Shown: positions 42,355 through 50,220, counted from the first letter of the stretch. The stretch: DNA of 64,000 nt from Bacillota bacterium (GCA_023458755.1 JAEWYE010000020.1:7979-71978), one strand, 5' to 3'. Numbers and translations are program-made. The notes: a model not told the origin generated them from the letters alone.

Positions 42355-43266
42355 ATGAGTTATTATAATGATATCCGGGAGCTGATTGGAAATACGCCGC
42401 TATTAAAACTGAATCATGTCGGCGTAAAGGAGCAGGTCGGTATTTTTGCCAAGCTGGAGCTGATGAATCCGGGAGGAAGCGTAAAAGACCGAATCGGCGT
42501 TGCCATGATTGCGGATGCCGAGCGCCAAGGACTGCTGAAGCCGGGCTATACAATCATTGAAGGGACAGCCGGCAACACAGGTCTCGGTGTGGCACTTGCC
42601 GCAATTAACAAAGGCTACCGTGTTATTTTTGTGGTTCCGACAAAGTTTTCACAGGAAAAGCAAACACTGATGACAGCGTTCGGCGGCGAAATCATCAACA
42701 CGCCGCGTGAACAGGGAATGCTTGGTGCGACGGCGAAGGCGCAGGAATTGCTAAGAACAATTCCCAACTCGATTTCTCTCGCACAGTTTGATAATCCTGC
42801 AAACCCATTGGCGCACTATGAAACGACCGGACCGGAAATATATGAAGCGCTGGACGGTAAAATTGATTATGTTGTAGCAGGTGCGGGCAGCGGCGGAACT
42901 TATTCCGGCGTGCTGCGTTACTTAAAGGAAAAGGATCCCAACATAAAAGGCATTCTGGCAGACCCTGTTGGTTCCACGATGGGAGGCGGCATTGCCGGAT
43001 GCTATGATATTGAAGGTATCGGAAATGACTTTATCGCCAAAACAATGGATATGTCCCTTGTGGACGGTGTAATTAAAGTAAATGACAGTAATGCTTTTGA
43101 AATGGTAAAGCTGCTGGCCAAAAAAGAGGGTGTGATTGCGGGCACCTCATCCGGTGCCGCCCTTTATGCCGCAATTCAGCTATCGCAAAAAATTGAAAAA
43201 GGCAATATTGTAACGATTTTTCCGGACAGGGGCGACCGTTATTTCAGTAAAAATATCTACGATTAA
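42355..43266 (+). CDS. Cysteine synthase family protein, MccA-like (cystathionine beta-synthase)
   Basis: A 303-residue fold-type II PLP enzyme. The PLP lysine is in PGGSVKDRIG (~residue 42). The substrate loop reads EGTAGNTGLGVA, not the CysK-type EPTSGNTGIG, and VVPTKFSQEKQTLM also resembles MccA/YrhA, which joins homocysteine with O-acetylserine. The phosphate-binding GAGSGGTYSG and C-terminal GTSSGAALYAA are present. It lies 3 nt after the MccB-like gene, and a terminator follows. CysK function remains possible. Confidence 0.83.
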   Translation: MSYYNDIRELIGNTPLLKLNHVGVKEQVGIFAKLELMNPGGSVKDRIGVAMIADAERQGLLKPGYTIIEGTAGNTGLGVALAAINKGYRVIFVVPTKFSQEKQTLMTAFGGEIINTPREQGMLGATAKAQELLRTIPNSISLAQFDNPANPLAHYETTGPEIYEALDGKIDYVVAGAGSGGTYSGVLRYLKEKDPNIKGILADPVGSTMGGGIAGCYDIEGIGNDFIAKTMDMSLVDGVIKVNDSNAFEMVKLLAKKEGVIAGTSSGAALYAAIQLSQKIEKGNIVTIFPDRGDRYFSKNIYD

Positions 43267-43287
43267 AAACAACGAAATAAAAACACA

Positions 43288-43325
43288 ACAATGGCGGCGG
43301 GCAGTTATCTGTCCGCCGCCATTGT
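43288..43325. terminator. Bidirectional terminator, mccA-like / cooS-like
   Basis: A perfect 13-bp stem (43288-43300 with 43313-43325) between convergent genes; on the minus strand it is followed by TGTGTTTTTATTT, on the plus strand by GTCC only. Confidence 0.85.
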
Positions 43326-43346
43326 GTCCTAAGGAATTAATGCAGC

Positions 43347-45260
43347 TTAATTTAGTCCCAATCCTTTTCTCTTATTGAGAATGTGTGCTTCCAGATCATT
43401 TGCCACCTGTACGGGGTCGTCTCCAAGGATAACCTTCCCACCGGTCAGTGTTTCCACGTCTTCTGTCAGCAGTTTAACTAATTTCGGGGCGCCCGTAATA
43501 AACGGGGTGGGGGATAAATGCGTATAGGCTCCGTAAGCGATCGCGAAAACACCGTCAATGGTTGCTTTCTGCTCCATCCATTCCGGTGCGGTGACGGCAA
43601 TGGGAAGCTGCGGTACATCAACATCCAGAAAATCGGCGAGGGCAGTCACAAGCATGGAAATTCTGCCGGTATCGGTACAGGTTCCAAAGCTCAGCACTGG
43701 CGGAACCTTAAGCATTCCGCACACTTCCTTTAGTCCGGGGCCGGCCATTTCAAGCGCACCGGAGTCACAAAGACCGGCTACTTCCAGTGCGTGGTTTCCA
43801 CATCCGCAGCTAACCACAAGAATATCTTTTTTAATCAATTCCTTGGTAAGATGAATGGTATTCCAATCCTGCGGCCCGTTGCGCAAGGTGGAACAGCTTG
43901 CGAGCGCCACCACACCTTTTATTTTACCGGCCTTTATCACGTCCACAAGCGGGTCGAGCTTATTCCCCAAAGCGCCGAGCACCGCTTCGGTTGAAAATCC
44001 GGAAATTGCCTTCTGCGTTTTTGGGGGAACCAAAGGGGTCACTTTCGTATTCCTCTTTTTAAAGTTCTCGATTGCCAGTTCGATTAACCGGTCTGCCATC
44101 TTGTCGGCATCCTGAGGATGATAGGGCAAAAGTTCAGAGATACCGGGAACACCGATAATGGTGCTGATGCTTATAAGGGCGAATTGATATTTTTCAGCAT
44201 ACTGATCAATATCCGGCGGGGAGCAGTTTTCATCCATGGCCAGAACATCCACGGTGCCGGTAGCGAGCAAAGGCTCTATGGTCAGCCAGTCACCCATCAG
44301 TCCGACAAAAACATCGTCGACCGGGAACCGCTGTAAAAGCTCCTGACCTGTTTCGATGGAACCTACAATCCGTAGTCCCTTTGCTCCGGCCTCCTTTGCT
44401 TTTTGCTGAATTTGCTCCGTCTTTGCCTTTTGCAGGGTAGCCACGCCAACCCAAGGCTGGTGACCGTTGAAAACAATATTGATATAATCCCCGTCCATGA
44501 TGCCCAAATCGGTATTTACTTCATGGGGCGACGGTGTTCCGTACAGGATATCCTGTACCATTTCCAGCCCAATTTGTGCGGTGTATATCGTGGCTAAACC
44601 AAGACGGAGCGCTTTTTTGGCAAGCGATACATAATCGCCGTCCACATTGGTAAGACAGCTTGCAACACAGTTTTGTTCTTCATGGATAACGCCGGAGGGG
44701 TAAATGTTCAGTCTTTTCCAAACCTCTTTGCGCTTTTTTGGAGCAAAGGCTTCCACCATAATGCTGGGCTCATTCGGCCCTTTGGACATTTCGCAATTTA
44801 GCAAGTCGGCAAGCTGTTCCGCCATTTGATTTTCATTTTGGCTGGTGCTAATTCCGACCATTTGGCACATCCATTTCAGTTTTGCGGTATCGGTAATGTG
44901 AAAACAGGTTTTGCCCTGCGCGGTCTCGCGAAGGGTTCGGAATGCCTCGTAGGCGTGGTGGCTGTAGGTTCCCGCTCCCATAATGTTATGAAGCAGGAGC
45001 GTGCGCATTGCCATTGCGTCGGGACCAATACCGCAAACGCCTTTATCCTGACCGCTTTTTTCGCTGATCCGGCATGGTCCGTCGGAGCAAAGCTGACAGC
45101 TTAATCCTTCCAGACAGAATTTGCATCGTATTTTTTCCTGAAGTGCGTATCGGTCAAATGCGTTTGAGAGACCGTCTTCTCGAATTCGTTTCAGCATTTC
45201 CTCAACCGAATCGTGGTAACTGACGCGCCCTTCTGTTTTTTCTAAAATTGTTTCTTCCAT
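43347..45260 (-). CDS. CooS-like hybrid-cluster/CO dehydrogenase family protein with altered ligands
   Basis: A 637-residue Ni-CODH (CooS) family protein. The B-cluster set C55-x2-C58-x4-C63-x12-C76 is intact. For the D-cluster, the first Cys aligns (C46) but the Cys next to the B-cluster is Ser54, with a new Cys49: a C-x2-C pair, as reported for the [2Fe-2S] D-cluster of Desulfovibrio vulgaris CODH. For the C-cluster, His267 (NGHQP), Cys346 (MDENCSPP), Cys456, Cys487 and Cys528 (FGTCTDTG) and Lys565 (APEWMEQK) align, but the GICCTGNE motif reads GSIETGQE, so the Cys that binds the exo-iron is missing. No CooC, ACS or ferredoxin gene is nearby. CO oxidation is doubtful; a related reductase chemistry is possible. 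GGAGG precedes ATG 45260. Confidence 0.85.
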   Translation of the reverse strand: MEETILEKTEGRVSYHDSVEEMLKRIREDGLSNAFDRYALQEKIRCKFCLEGLSCQLCSDGPCRISEKSGQDKGVCGIGPDAMAMRTLLLHNIMGAGTYSHHAYEAFRTLRETAQGKTCFHITDTAKLKWMCQMVGISTSQNENQMAEQLADLLNCEMSKGPNEPSIMVEAFAPKKRKEVWKRLNIYPSGVIHEEQNCVASCLTNVDGDYVSLAKKALRLGLATIYTAQIGLEMVQDILYGTPSPHEVNTDLGIMDGDYINIVFNGHQPWVGVATLQKAKTEQIQQKAKEAGAKGLRIVGSIETGQELLQRFPVDDVFVGLMGDWLTIEPLLATGTVDVLAMDENCSPPDIDQYAEKYQFALISISTIIGVPGISELLPYHPQDADKMADRLIELAIENFKKRNTKVTPLVPPKTQKAISGFSTEAVLGALGNKLDPLVDVIKAGKIKGVVALASCSTLRNGPQDWNTIHLTKELIKKDILVVSCGCGNHALEVAGLCDSGALEMAGPGLKEVCGMLKVPPVLSFGTCTDTGRISMLVTALADFLDVDVPQLPIAVTAPEWMEQKATIDGVFAIAYGAYTHLSPTPFITGAPKLVKLLTEDVETLTGGKVILGDDPVQVANDLEAHILNKRKGLGLN

Positions 45261-45436
45261 TTGAAAACCTCCTTTTTGATAAGGTTATTCTTACCAAAAT
45301 AGGAACGGTTAGTACAAATAAAATGGAAAGGAACAAGAAATGATTGGAAACACTCGGTTCCGCCGAGCGAACATAGAACTTAGCCGCCGGCGCGTGGCAA
45401 CATTTTCTTGATATTGCCAAAGATTGTGTTAAAATA

Positions 45437-45487
45437 GAACTTATATGGAACATATATAACTGGAGCATAATCAGGTTATTTATATAA
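45437..45487. repeat. Cassette-boundary repeat, copy A
   Basis: Shares GAACTT, TATAAC, GGAGCATAAT and GTTATTTATA with four further copies, and lies 38 bp upstream of the TIGR04076 gene. It is the most divergent copy on its left side. Confidence 0.5.
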
Positions 45488-45525
45488 TACGGCAGATTGA
45501 CAAGTTTGAATTTGGAGGGTTAACT

Positions 45526-45879
45526 ATGAAAAAATGGTATGATGAGGAGTACGAATGGGAAATTGAGGTAACTGGGTTTCTTCGGGGCGACCACACAGAG
45601 CACTATTGCCGAAACGGTGAAGAAATCGGGGATAAGTACACCTGCACCTATGGCTGTCCTGTAAACACAGACGGGCAGGGTATTTGCTCCAAAGTGATGT
45701 TGATTATGTTCCCAATCATGGAGGCGGTCAGAAGCGGTGGAGATTTAGAGAACATCGGCGGAAATGGGAAATATAGTAAGGATATTGTATGTCCAGATGG
45801 CTGTGTTATGTTTAGGCTGACGGCGAAGAGACTCGGAAATGAAAATTTTTATAAGGGCAAGTTTTTCGATCAACTTTAA
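45526..45879 (+). CDS. TIGR04076 family protein
   Basis: A 117-residue Cys-rich small protein. The family pattern is clear: EVTGFLRGDHTEHYCRNGEE, GDKYTC, CPVNTDGQGICSKVM, FPIMEAVRSGG and CPDGCVMFRL. The function of TIGR04076 proteins is unknown; conserved cysteines suggest metal or redox sites. AGGG precedes ATG 45526. First of five small genes each preceded by the same intergenic repeat; no terminator separates it from neighbours. Confidence 0.8.
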   Translation: MKKWYDEEYEWEIEVTGFLRGDHTEHYCRNGEEIGDKYTCTYGCPVNTDGQGICSKVMLIMFPIMEAVRSGGDLENIGGNGKYSKDIVCPDGCVMFRLTAKRLGNENFYKGKFFDQL

Positions 45880-45971
45880 TTTTTATCGTGTTCCGTTTAA
45901 TAATAAGCCGAATTACAGAAATACCAGTTTATCAGCAAGATTATAAGCATACTGGGGTTTCCCCGCTATTC

Positions 45972-46034
45972 GAACTTCCCATTGCAATATAACATCCAGC
46001 GGAGCATAATTCAGCTATTATATAGTTGTTTATA
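45972..46034. repeat. Cassette-boundary repeat, copy B
   Basis: GAACTTCCCATTGC, then TATAACATCCAGCGGAGCAT, then AATTCAGCTATTATATAG and GTTGTTTATA. It ends ~20 bp before the DUF2200 start. Confidence 0.6.
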
Positions 46035-46054
46035 AAAGATAAGGAGACTTCAGA

Positions 46055-46405
46055 ATGGAAAGACCGCGTATCTTTACCATGCCATTTTCCAAAATCTATC
46101 CCCTTTATATACAAAAAGCAGAGAAAAAAGGGAGAACAAAAAAAGAAGTAGATGAAATCATTTTTTGGCTCACCGGTTATAATGAAGATTTATTACAACA
46201 ACAAATAAACAAGGAAGTAGATTTAGAAACATTCTTTAAACAAGCACCTCAAATAAATCCGGATGCTTTGCTCATCAAAGGAGTTATTTGTGGATATCGC
46301 GTGGAAGAAATCGAAAATGAACTAATGCGGCAAATACGATGTTTAGATAAATTAATAGATGAGTTAGCGAAAGGGAAGGCAATGCAAACAGTATTGAGAA
46401 AATAA
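46055..46405 (+). CDS. DUF2200 family protein
   Basis: A 116-residue DUF2200 protein: the N-terminal RPRIFTMPFSKIYPLYIQKA and KKEVDEIIFWLTGYNEDLLQ are the family hallmark, then FFKQAPQINPDALLIKGVIC and IRCLDKLIDELAKGKAM. The function is unknown; the family often appears in variable or cassette-like regions and resembles DUF1801/YdhG-type small proteins in its spread (recollection). AAGGAG precedes ATG 46055. Confidence 0.85.
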   Translation: MERPRIFTMPFSKIYPLYIQKAEKKGRTKKEVDEIIFWLTGYNEDLLQQQINKEVDLETFFKQAPQINPDALLIKGVICGYRVEEIENELMRQIRCLDKLIDELAKGKAMQTVLRK

Positions 46406-46442
46406 TTTGTTGTGAAGAACCGCGAAACGTAGAATGATGATT

Positions 46443-46506
46443 GAGCTTCGGGGTTTGTTTATGACACTCATTGAGACACGTTTTATAATTGGCAAGTTAG
46501 GCTATA
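46443..46506. repeat. Cassette-boundary repeat, copy C
   Basis: GAGCTTCGGGGTTTG, TTATGACACTCATTGAGACA, TTATAATT and GTTAGGCTATA. It is aligned with the other copies but more diverged, and its right end GTTAGGC happens to fit the integron core GTTRRRY. Confidence 0.45.
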
Positions 46507-46515
46507 GGAGATAAA

Positions 46516-47034
46516 ATGAGCGGATTTTTTTTGCTAATTCCATTTTTACTGATAAGATTTGGACTTTTAAGTTTAATAAGCAAAGAAGGGATAAAACGTG
46601 CGGCTTTCTTTGCTCCGCTAATCGGACGGGAAAAAGTAGCTTACGTGTTTTATCAGATTTCAACCATTTTGATTTTTGTCTATCTATTCTTCCTTAGGAT
46701 TACAACTGAAACGAATTGGTTTTACGCAGGTTTGATGATATTGGGATTTGGAATTTTGCTGTGTCTTGTGTCTGTAATTAATTTTGCAAAACCTGCGGAG
46801 AATGGCATCAATTTTAAAGGATTATACCGGATTTCCCGTAACCCAATGTATGTGGCATATTTTATATATTTTCTCAGCTGTGTAGTGCTTACTCAATCAC
46901 TGCTATTATTTGCAATACTGATAGTCTTTCAAATATCTGCGCATTGGATTATCCTGTCTGAAGAGAGATGGTGCATAAAGGAATTTGGGGATGAGTACAA
47001 AAATTATATGAATAAGGTAAGGCGATATATTTAG
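46516..47034 (+). CDS. Isoprenylcysteine methyltransferase-like membrane protein
   Basis: A 172-residue protein with four to five TM segments and the C-terminal ICMT/PEMT-type motif YRISRNPMYVAYFIYFL ... SEERWCIKEFGDEYKNYMNK, which binds SAM in this superfamily. It probably methylates a lipid or small hydrophobic substrate; the target is unknown. ATG 46516 follows GGAGATAAA. Third member of the cassette-like array. Confidence 0.82.
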   Translation: MSGFFLLIPFLLIRFGLLSLISKEGIKRAAFFAPLIGREKVAYVFYQISTILIFVYLFFLRITTETNWFYAGLMILGFGILLCLVSVINFAKPAENGINFKGLYRISRNPMYVAYFIYFLSCVVLTQSLLLFAILIVFQISAHWIILSEERWCIKEFGDEYKNYMNKVRRYI

Positions 47035-47070
47035 CAATTCGTCAGTACAATCTTTAATGATCATCCCTTT

Positions 47071-47123
47071 GAACTTCTCAGTTGGTTATGACATTCGTTG
47101 CAAACATGATCGGATTATTTATA
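47071..47123. repeat. Cassette-boundary repeat, copy D
   Basis: GAACTTCTCAGTTGG, TTATGACATTCGTTGCAAAC, ATGATC and ATTATTTATA, ending ~18 bp before the DUF1801 start. Confidence 0.6.
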
Positions 47124-47140
47124 TTAAATGGAGGATGAAA

Positions 47141-47497
47141 ATGAGTTTTGCTTCAGTTTATGAATATATCAACAGCCTAGATGAAAATGCAAAAAAGTAT
47201 ATTTCCGAGTTTGTAAACTTTATGAAATCTGAATTTCCTGAGATAGTACCTAAAATTAGCTTTGCAATGCCGATGTGGTGGGCTGGTTCTAAAATGTACG
47301 ATGGTTATGTGGCAGTTTCAGCCTCCAAAAACCACTATTCCATACATTTTTGTGATGAGAACTGTCTTACTAAACTGAAAGGACAGCTACCGAATTGTAC
47401 CTTCGGGAAAAGGTGTATTAATATTAAGTATGGTGACGAACATGCAATTTCTATTGTGAAGCAGCTTGTTATTCAATATATGAACAACATATTGTAA
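47141..47497 (+). CDS. DUF1801 (YdhG/iron-chaperone-like) protein
   Basis: A 118-residue protein of the DUF1801 fold: VYEYINSLDENAKKYISEFV, then PEIVPKISFAMPMWWAGSK, VAVSASKNHYSIHFC and KRCINIKYGDEHAI. Relatives include frataxin-like YdhG/Fra; the function of this one is unknown. ATG 47141 has GGAGG six bases upstream; the frame is open further upstream through the repeat, which is not expected to be translated. Fourth member of the array. Confidence 0.83.
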   Translation: MSFASVYEYINSLDENAKKYISEFVNFMKSEFPEIVPKISFAMPMWWAGSKMYDGYVAVSASKNHYSIHFCDENCLTKLKGQLPNCTFGKRCINIKYGDEHAISIVKQLVIQYMNNIL

Positions 47498-47525
47498 GCA
47501 GAATCGGCAATTGGTCACTTTTGCC

Positions 47526-47579
47526 GAACTTCGCATCGCGTTCATGACATCCAACAGGAGTATAATTTAGTTATTTATA
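47526..47579. repeat. Cassette-boundary repeat, copy E
   Basis: GAACTTCGCATCGCG, TTCATGACATCCAACAGGAG, TATAATTTAG and TTATTTATA. The internal TATAAT could serve as a -10 for the GNAT gene 20 bp downstream. Confidence 0.6.
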
Positions 47580-47599
47580 GAATGAAAAGAGGGGTTGCT

Positions 47600-48031
47600 T
47601 TGATTGTTAGACCAATGTTAATAGAAGATTATAATGCTGTATATGGTTTGTGGTCTTCTACTGCAGGAATGGGAATGCGCAGTTTAGATGATTCACTGGA
47701 GGGCATCACACGATTTTTGAATCGAAATCCTACCACATGTTTTGTAGCAGAACTTGATAAACAAATTGCAGGTGTGATATTATGTGGACAAGACGGTAGA
47801 AGAGGCTATATTTATCATACGGCTGTCAATCCCGATTACAGAAAAAGAGGAATAGGCAAAGCCTTAGTGAATGCAACGCTTGAAGCGTTAAAAAAAGAGC
47901 AAATCAATAAAGTTGCGCTTGTTGTATTTGCGACGAACCGTTTAGGAAATGAATTTTGGGAACATATCGGCTTTGAAGTGCGAAATGATTTGGTTTATCG
48001 AAATATTAGTCTGAATACCCAAAATACATAA
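47600..48031 (+). CDS. GNAT-family N-acetyltransferase
   Basis: A 143-residue GNAT enzyme with N-terminal VRPMLIEDYNAVYGLWSST, acetyl-CoA loop NPDYRKRGIGKALVNATLEA and C-terminal NEFWEHIGFEVRNDLVYRN. It resembles YpeA-like acetyltransferases; the substrate is unknown. TTG 47600 is preferred because AGAGGGG lies 6 nt upstream and homology starts there; ATG 47582 would add six residues. Last of the repeat-associated genes. Confidence 0.82.
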   Translation: MIVRPMLIEDYNAVYGLWSSTAGMGMRSLDDSLEGITRFLNRNPTTCFVAELDKQIAGVILCGQDGRRGYIYHTAVNPDYRKRGIGKALVNATLEALKKEQINKVALVVFATNRLGNEFWEHIGFEVRNDLVYRNISLNTQNT

Positions 48032-48069
48032 GATCAAGTGAAATTTATTATTAATTGAAGGGGAATAGT

Positions 48070-48858
48070 ATGCATTTGTTTAATGCCAGTTCATTGTTTA
48101 ATGAAAGTGCTGAAAAAGAAGTGTTGGATATTGTAAATAATCCGGAAAGATTAAGAAATAGAATCATTGAAGCCAAGAAAATGCTTATGAAAACGTATAA
48201 TTTTAAAGCTTATAATCTGCCGGAAGATTTTACTGCTTCGTCCTATATAATAGCGGCGAATCATTTAACGGATTCGGATGCTCCGCTCATAATGAGTTAT
48301 TATTATGAGCTTATGCATTCCGTTACAGATACTTATCCGGCGCTGTTTGTTTTTGCAAAAGAGAATTGCTTTAATGGGGTTTCCATACCAAAAGAATTAA
48401 TACCGATATTAGAAATGGAGAAGGTTTTTGCGGTTGACCGTGAAAGTTCTACCGGATCAAGGGCGGCAATAAGGGCTGCTGAAAAATGGTTTGCTGAAGG
48501 TAAAAAACCAAAGCATTTTCTCATTTTCTCTCAAGGGACGATTTATGACATAAATAAAGACCGAGCAGAAGATATTGAACGGGGAGCATTCTGGTTAGCC
48601 AGATTGCTGGATATTCCTGTTTTACCGGCTTTCATTGAGCAGGCGGTCGAAGGGGCTGATAACCGTTTGGTATTTGGAAAACCAATTTCCATACCAAAAG
48701 GCTGCCGGAATTTTGATGATTATAAGCAATTATGGCTAGAAAGAGTAATTGAGGCACAGAACGAATTAGAGGCTCTCACAGGAATCCCGGCAAGGCAAGC
48801 CGAGCTTGATAAAGAACATCAAACGCGAAAAAGATTTAGGCCAACCAAAGCCGAGTAA
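48070..48858 (+). CDS. PlsC-like acyltransferase family protein
   Basis: A 262-residue protein with the acyltransferase motif I NHLTDSD (residues ~64-70, H-x4-D), motif II-like FAVDRESSTGSRAAIR, motif III-like FSQGTIYD and VLPAFIEQA. No TM anchor is evident, unlike most 1-acylglycerol-3-phosphate acyltransferases, so the acyl acceptor is uncertain. ATG 48070 follows AAGGGGAATAG. Only ~40 bp separates it from the GNAT gene, and no boundary repeat is present there. Confidence 0.75.
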   Translation: MHLFNASSLFNESAEKEVLDIVNNPERLRNRIIEAKKMLMKTYNFKAYNLPEDFTASSYIIAANHLTDSDAPLIMSYYYELMHSVTDTYPALFVFAKENCFNGVSIPKELIPILEMEKVFAVDRESSTGSRAAIRAAEKWFAEGKKPKHFLIFSQGTIYDINKDRAEDIERGAFWLARLLDIPVLPAFIEQAVEGADNRLVFGKPISIPKGCRNFDDYKQLWLERVIEAQNELEALTGIPARQAELDKEHQTRKRFRPTKAE

Positions 48859-48859
48859 A

Positions 48860-49234
48860 TCAGGGCTTTGAATCTTTTTCCTTTCCAAGCTTTTTTAGAA
48901 TATCGCGGTTAAGTGCCTCGCGCCAGTCTTCTGTGTATGTCCTGGCACTGCGCAGCAGCTCATCGCAGAACGCGGCTACGTCTTCACCGGTAATTTCCAG
49001 AACGTGTTTGCCCTCCGCCGCGCCGGCCTCGAACAGTTCTATCAAGTCATAATGAATCTTCATCATGTCATAGCCGGATCCCGCTGCGAACATCCACATG
49101 TGTCCTTGAATTTTCTTAAATACATATTGATAGTCTTTCGGCAGAGCTTCTACTCTTGCCATCTGTTGCTTGTATTCGCGCTTGCTCGCAATCATTTTCT
49201 TGATATTGAGATAATTATCGAAAAACTCAGACAT
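48860..49234 (-). CDS. DUF1048 family protein
   Basis: A 124-residue helical protein, DUF1048: KKMIASKREYKQQMARVEAL, YQYVFKKIQGHMWMFAAGSG, then YDLIELFEAGAAEGKHVLEI and WREALNRDILKKLG. It overlaps the upstream padR gene by 8 nt. DUF1048 genes commonly accompany PadR regulators, and the proteins are thought to belong to their regulon; biochemical function is unknown. Confidence 0.85.
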   Translation of the reverse strand: MSEFFDNYLNIKKMIASKREYKQQMARVEALPKDYQYVFKKIQGHMWMFAAGSGYDMMKIHYDLIELFEAGAAEGKHVLEITGEDVAAFCDELLRSARTYTEDWREALNRDILKKLGKEKDSKP

Positions 49235-49568
49235 TTGACTGATCCTCCTTTAATTGATTAATTTTTGACGCAACAAATTTCCATTTTTCCCAAAATCGGC
49301 TCAGTTCTTCGCGCCCTGCGTCGTTAAGCGCGTAAAACTTACGGGGCGGTCCCATGTCGGAGGGCTTTTTGGTGACCTTCACCAACTCACTTTTTTCAAG
49401 TCGGAGCAGTATAGTATACACCGTTCCCTCCACAACATCGGTGAAACCGAGGGTATTCAGCCGCCGCGTAATTTCGTAGCCATAGGTTTCTTCGCGGCTT
49501 ATAATTTCAAGCACGCAGCCCTCAAGCACGCCTTTGAGCATTTCTGTTAGGTTTTCCAGTACAATCAC
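49227..49568 (-). CDS. PadR-family transcriptional regulator
   Basis: A ~113-residue PadR repressor: LKGVLEGCVLEIISREETYG and YEITRRLNTLGF form the winged HTH, and VVEGTVYTILLRLEKSELVK and PRKFYALNDAGREELSRFW the recognition and wing elements. No long C-terminal domain, so PadR-s2 type. The start is uncertain: GTG 49568 (given) or a CTG at 49559 that sits better after AGAGGTGA and matches the usual N-terminus (M)ENLTEML. A palindrome over its own -10 suggests autorepression. Confidence 0.87.
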   Translation of the reverse strand: MIVLENLTEMLKGVLEGCVLEIISREETYGYEITRRLNTLGFTDVVEGTVYTILLRLEKSELVKVTKKPSDMGPPRKFYALNDAGREELSRFWEKWKFVASKINQLKEDQSNV

Positions 49569-49603
49569 CTCTTTCACTATTACGTGTGACTTACTACTGC
49601 TAT

Positions 49604-49632
49604 ATAGTAGCACAAAGTAGTGGAGCTGTCAA
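49604..49632 (-). promoter_or_regulatory. padR promoter with overlapping palindrome
   Basis: On the minus strand TTGACA (49627-49632), a 17-bp spacer and TACTAT (49604-49609). The palindrome GCTA-tatag-TAGC (49599-49611) covers the -10, with TACTA/TAGTA arms just outside it. Confidence 0.7.
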
Positions 49633-49715
49633 GAATGCTGAACAGTCACATGAAAAATATTTTTTATGAGATTTGCAAATCTAAACATGCGTGGGAGCTA
49701 TTTTTATAAAAATGC

Positions 49716-49744
49716 TTGACATTTACCGGCGTTTTACATATAAT
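49716..49744 (+). promoter_or_regulatory. tRNA operon promoter
   Basis: TTGACA (49716-49721), a 17-bp spacer and TATAAT (49739-49744), both exact, ~100 bp upstream of tRNA-Pro. Confidence 0.85.
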
Positions 49745-49842
49745 TAATAAGCTGTCCGATGACGCGGTCACAAGTTAATTGCCACATAGTAAAGCCATTA
49801 GCCGCACAGCAGCGGAACTTAAGCTGTGCAAATCGTCAGCAA

Positions 49843-49919
49843 CGAGGTGTAACTCAGCTTGGTAGAGTGCTTGGTTTGGGACCAAGATGCCGCAGGTTCG
49901 AACCCTGTCACCTCGACCA
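49843..49919 (+). tRNA. tRNA-Pro (anticodon TGG)
   Basis: 77 nt with encoded CCA. Acceptor arms CGAGGTG / CACCTCG, anticodon stem CTTGG / CCAAG with loop TTTGGGA, T-arm GCAGGTTCGAACCCTGT. A discriminator A precedes CCA. Its last 12 bases recur at 56437. Confidence 0.95.
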
Positions 49920-49985
49920 CCGAATCCACTATTTCTAGCAAATATGTTAGGAATATCATATATATTGATTAAACACTGGAATTGT

Positions 49986-50061
49986 GCTGGTGTAGCTCAG
50001 CTGGTAGAGCAGCTGATTTGTAATCAGCAGGTCGGGGGTTCAAATCCGTCCACCAGCTCCA
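49986..50061 (+). tRNA. tRNA-Thr (anticodon TGT), copy 1
   Basis: 76 nt with encoded CCA. Acceptor GCTGGTG / CACCAGC, anticodon stem GCTGA / TCAGC with loop TTTGTAA. The T-loop reads TTCAAAT, one base different from copy 2 at 56551 (TTCGAAT), so copy 2 is the more canonical. Confidence 0.95.
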
Positions 50062-50089
50062 CTTTTTGTGTTTTATCAATTCCATATTT

Positions 50090-50175
50090 GGAGGAGTTCC
50101 CGAGTGGCCAAAGGGGGCAGACTGTAAATCTGTTGCTTTATTGCTTCGATGGTCCGAATCCATCCTCCTCCACCA
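50090..50175 (+). tRNA. tRNA-Tyr (anticodon GTA), copy 1
   Basis: 86 nt, long variable arm, encoded CCA. Acceptor GGAGGAG / CTCCTCC, anticodon loop CTGTAAA. Identical over its full length to copy 2 at 56659. Confidence 0.95.
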
Positions 50176-50177
50176 AA

Positions 50178-50220
50178 AATTGACCGAAGCATTGATGAGA
50201 TGCCTTGGTCAATTCTTTTT
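50178..50220 (+). terminator. Terminator of the first tRNA operon
   Basis: AATTGACC / GGTCAATT (50178-50185 and 50207-50214) with an inner helix and CTTTTT. Confidence 0.85.

Noticed and set aside
43347..45260. Ordinary CO-oxidising CODH
   Set aside because: The D-cluster and exo-iron cysteine motifs differ from catalytic CooS and no accessory genes are present, so standard activity is not assumed.
46443..46512. Canonical integron attC site (GTTAGGC at 46496)
   Set aside because: A single GTTRRRY match is present but the paired RYYYAAC core and imperfect inverted arms are not, and the other copies read GTTATTT.
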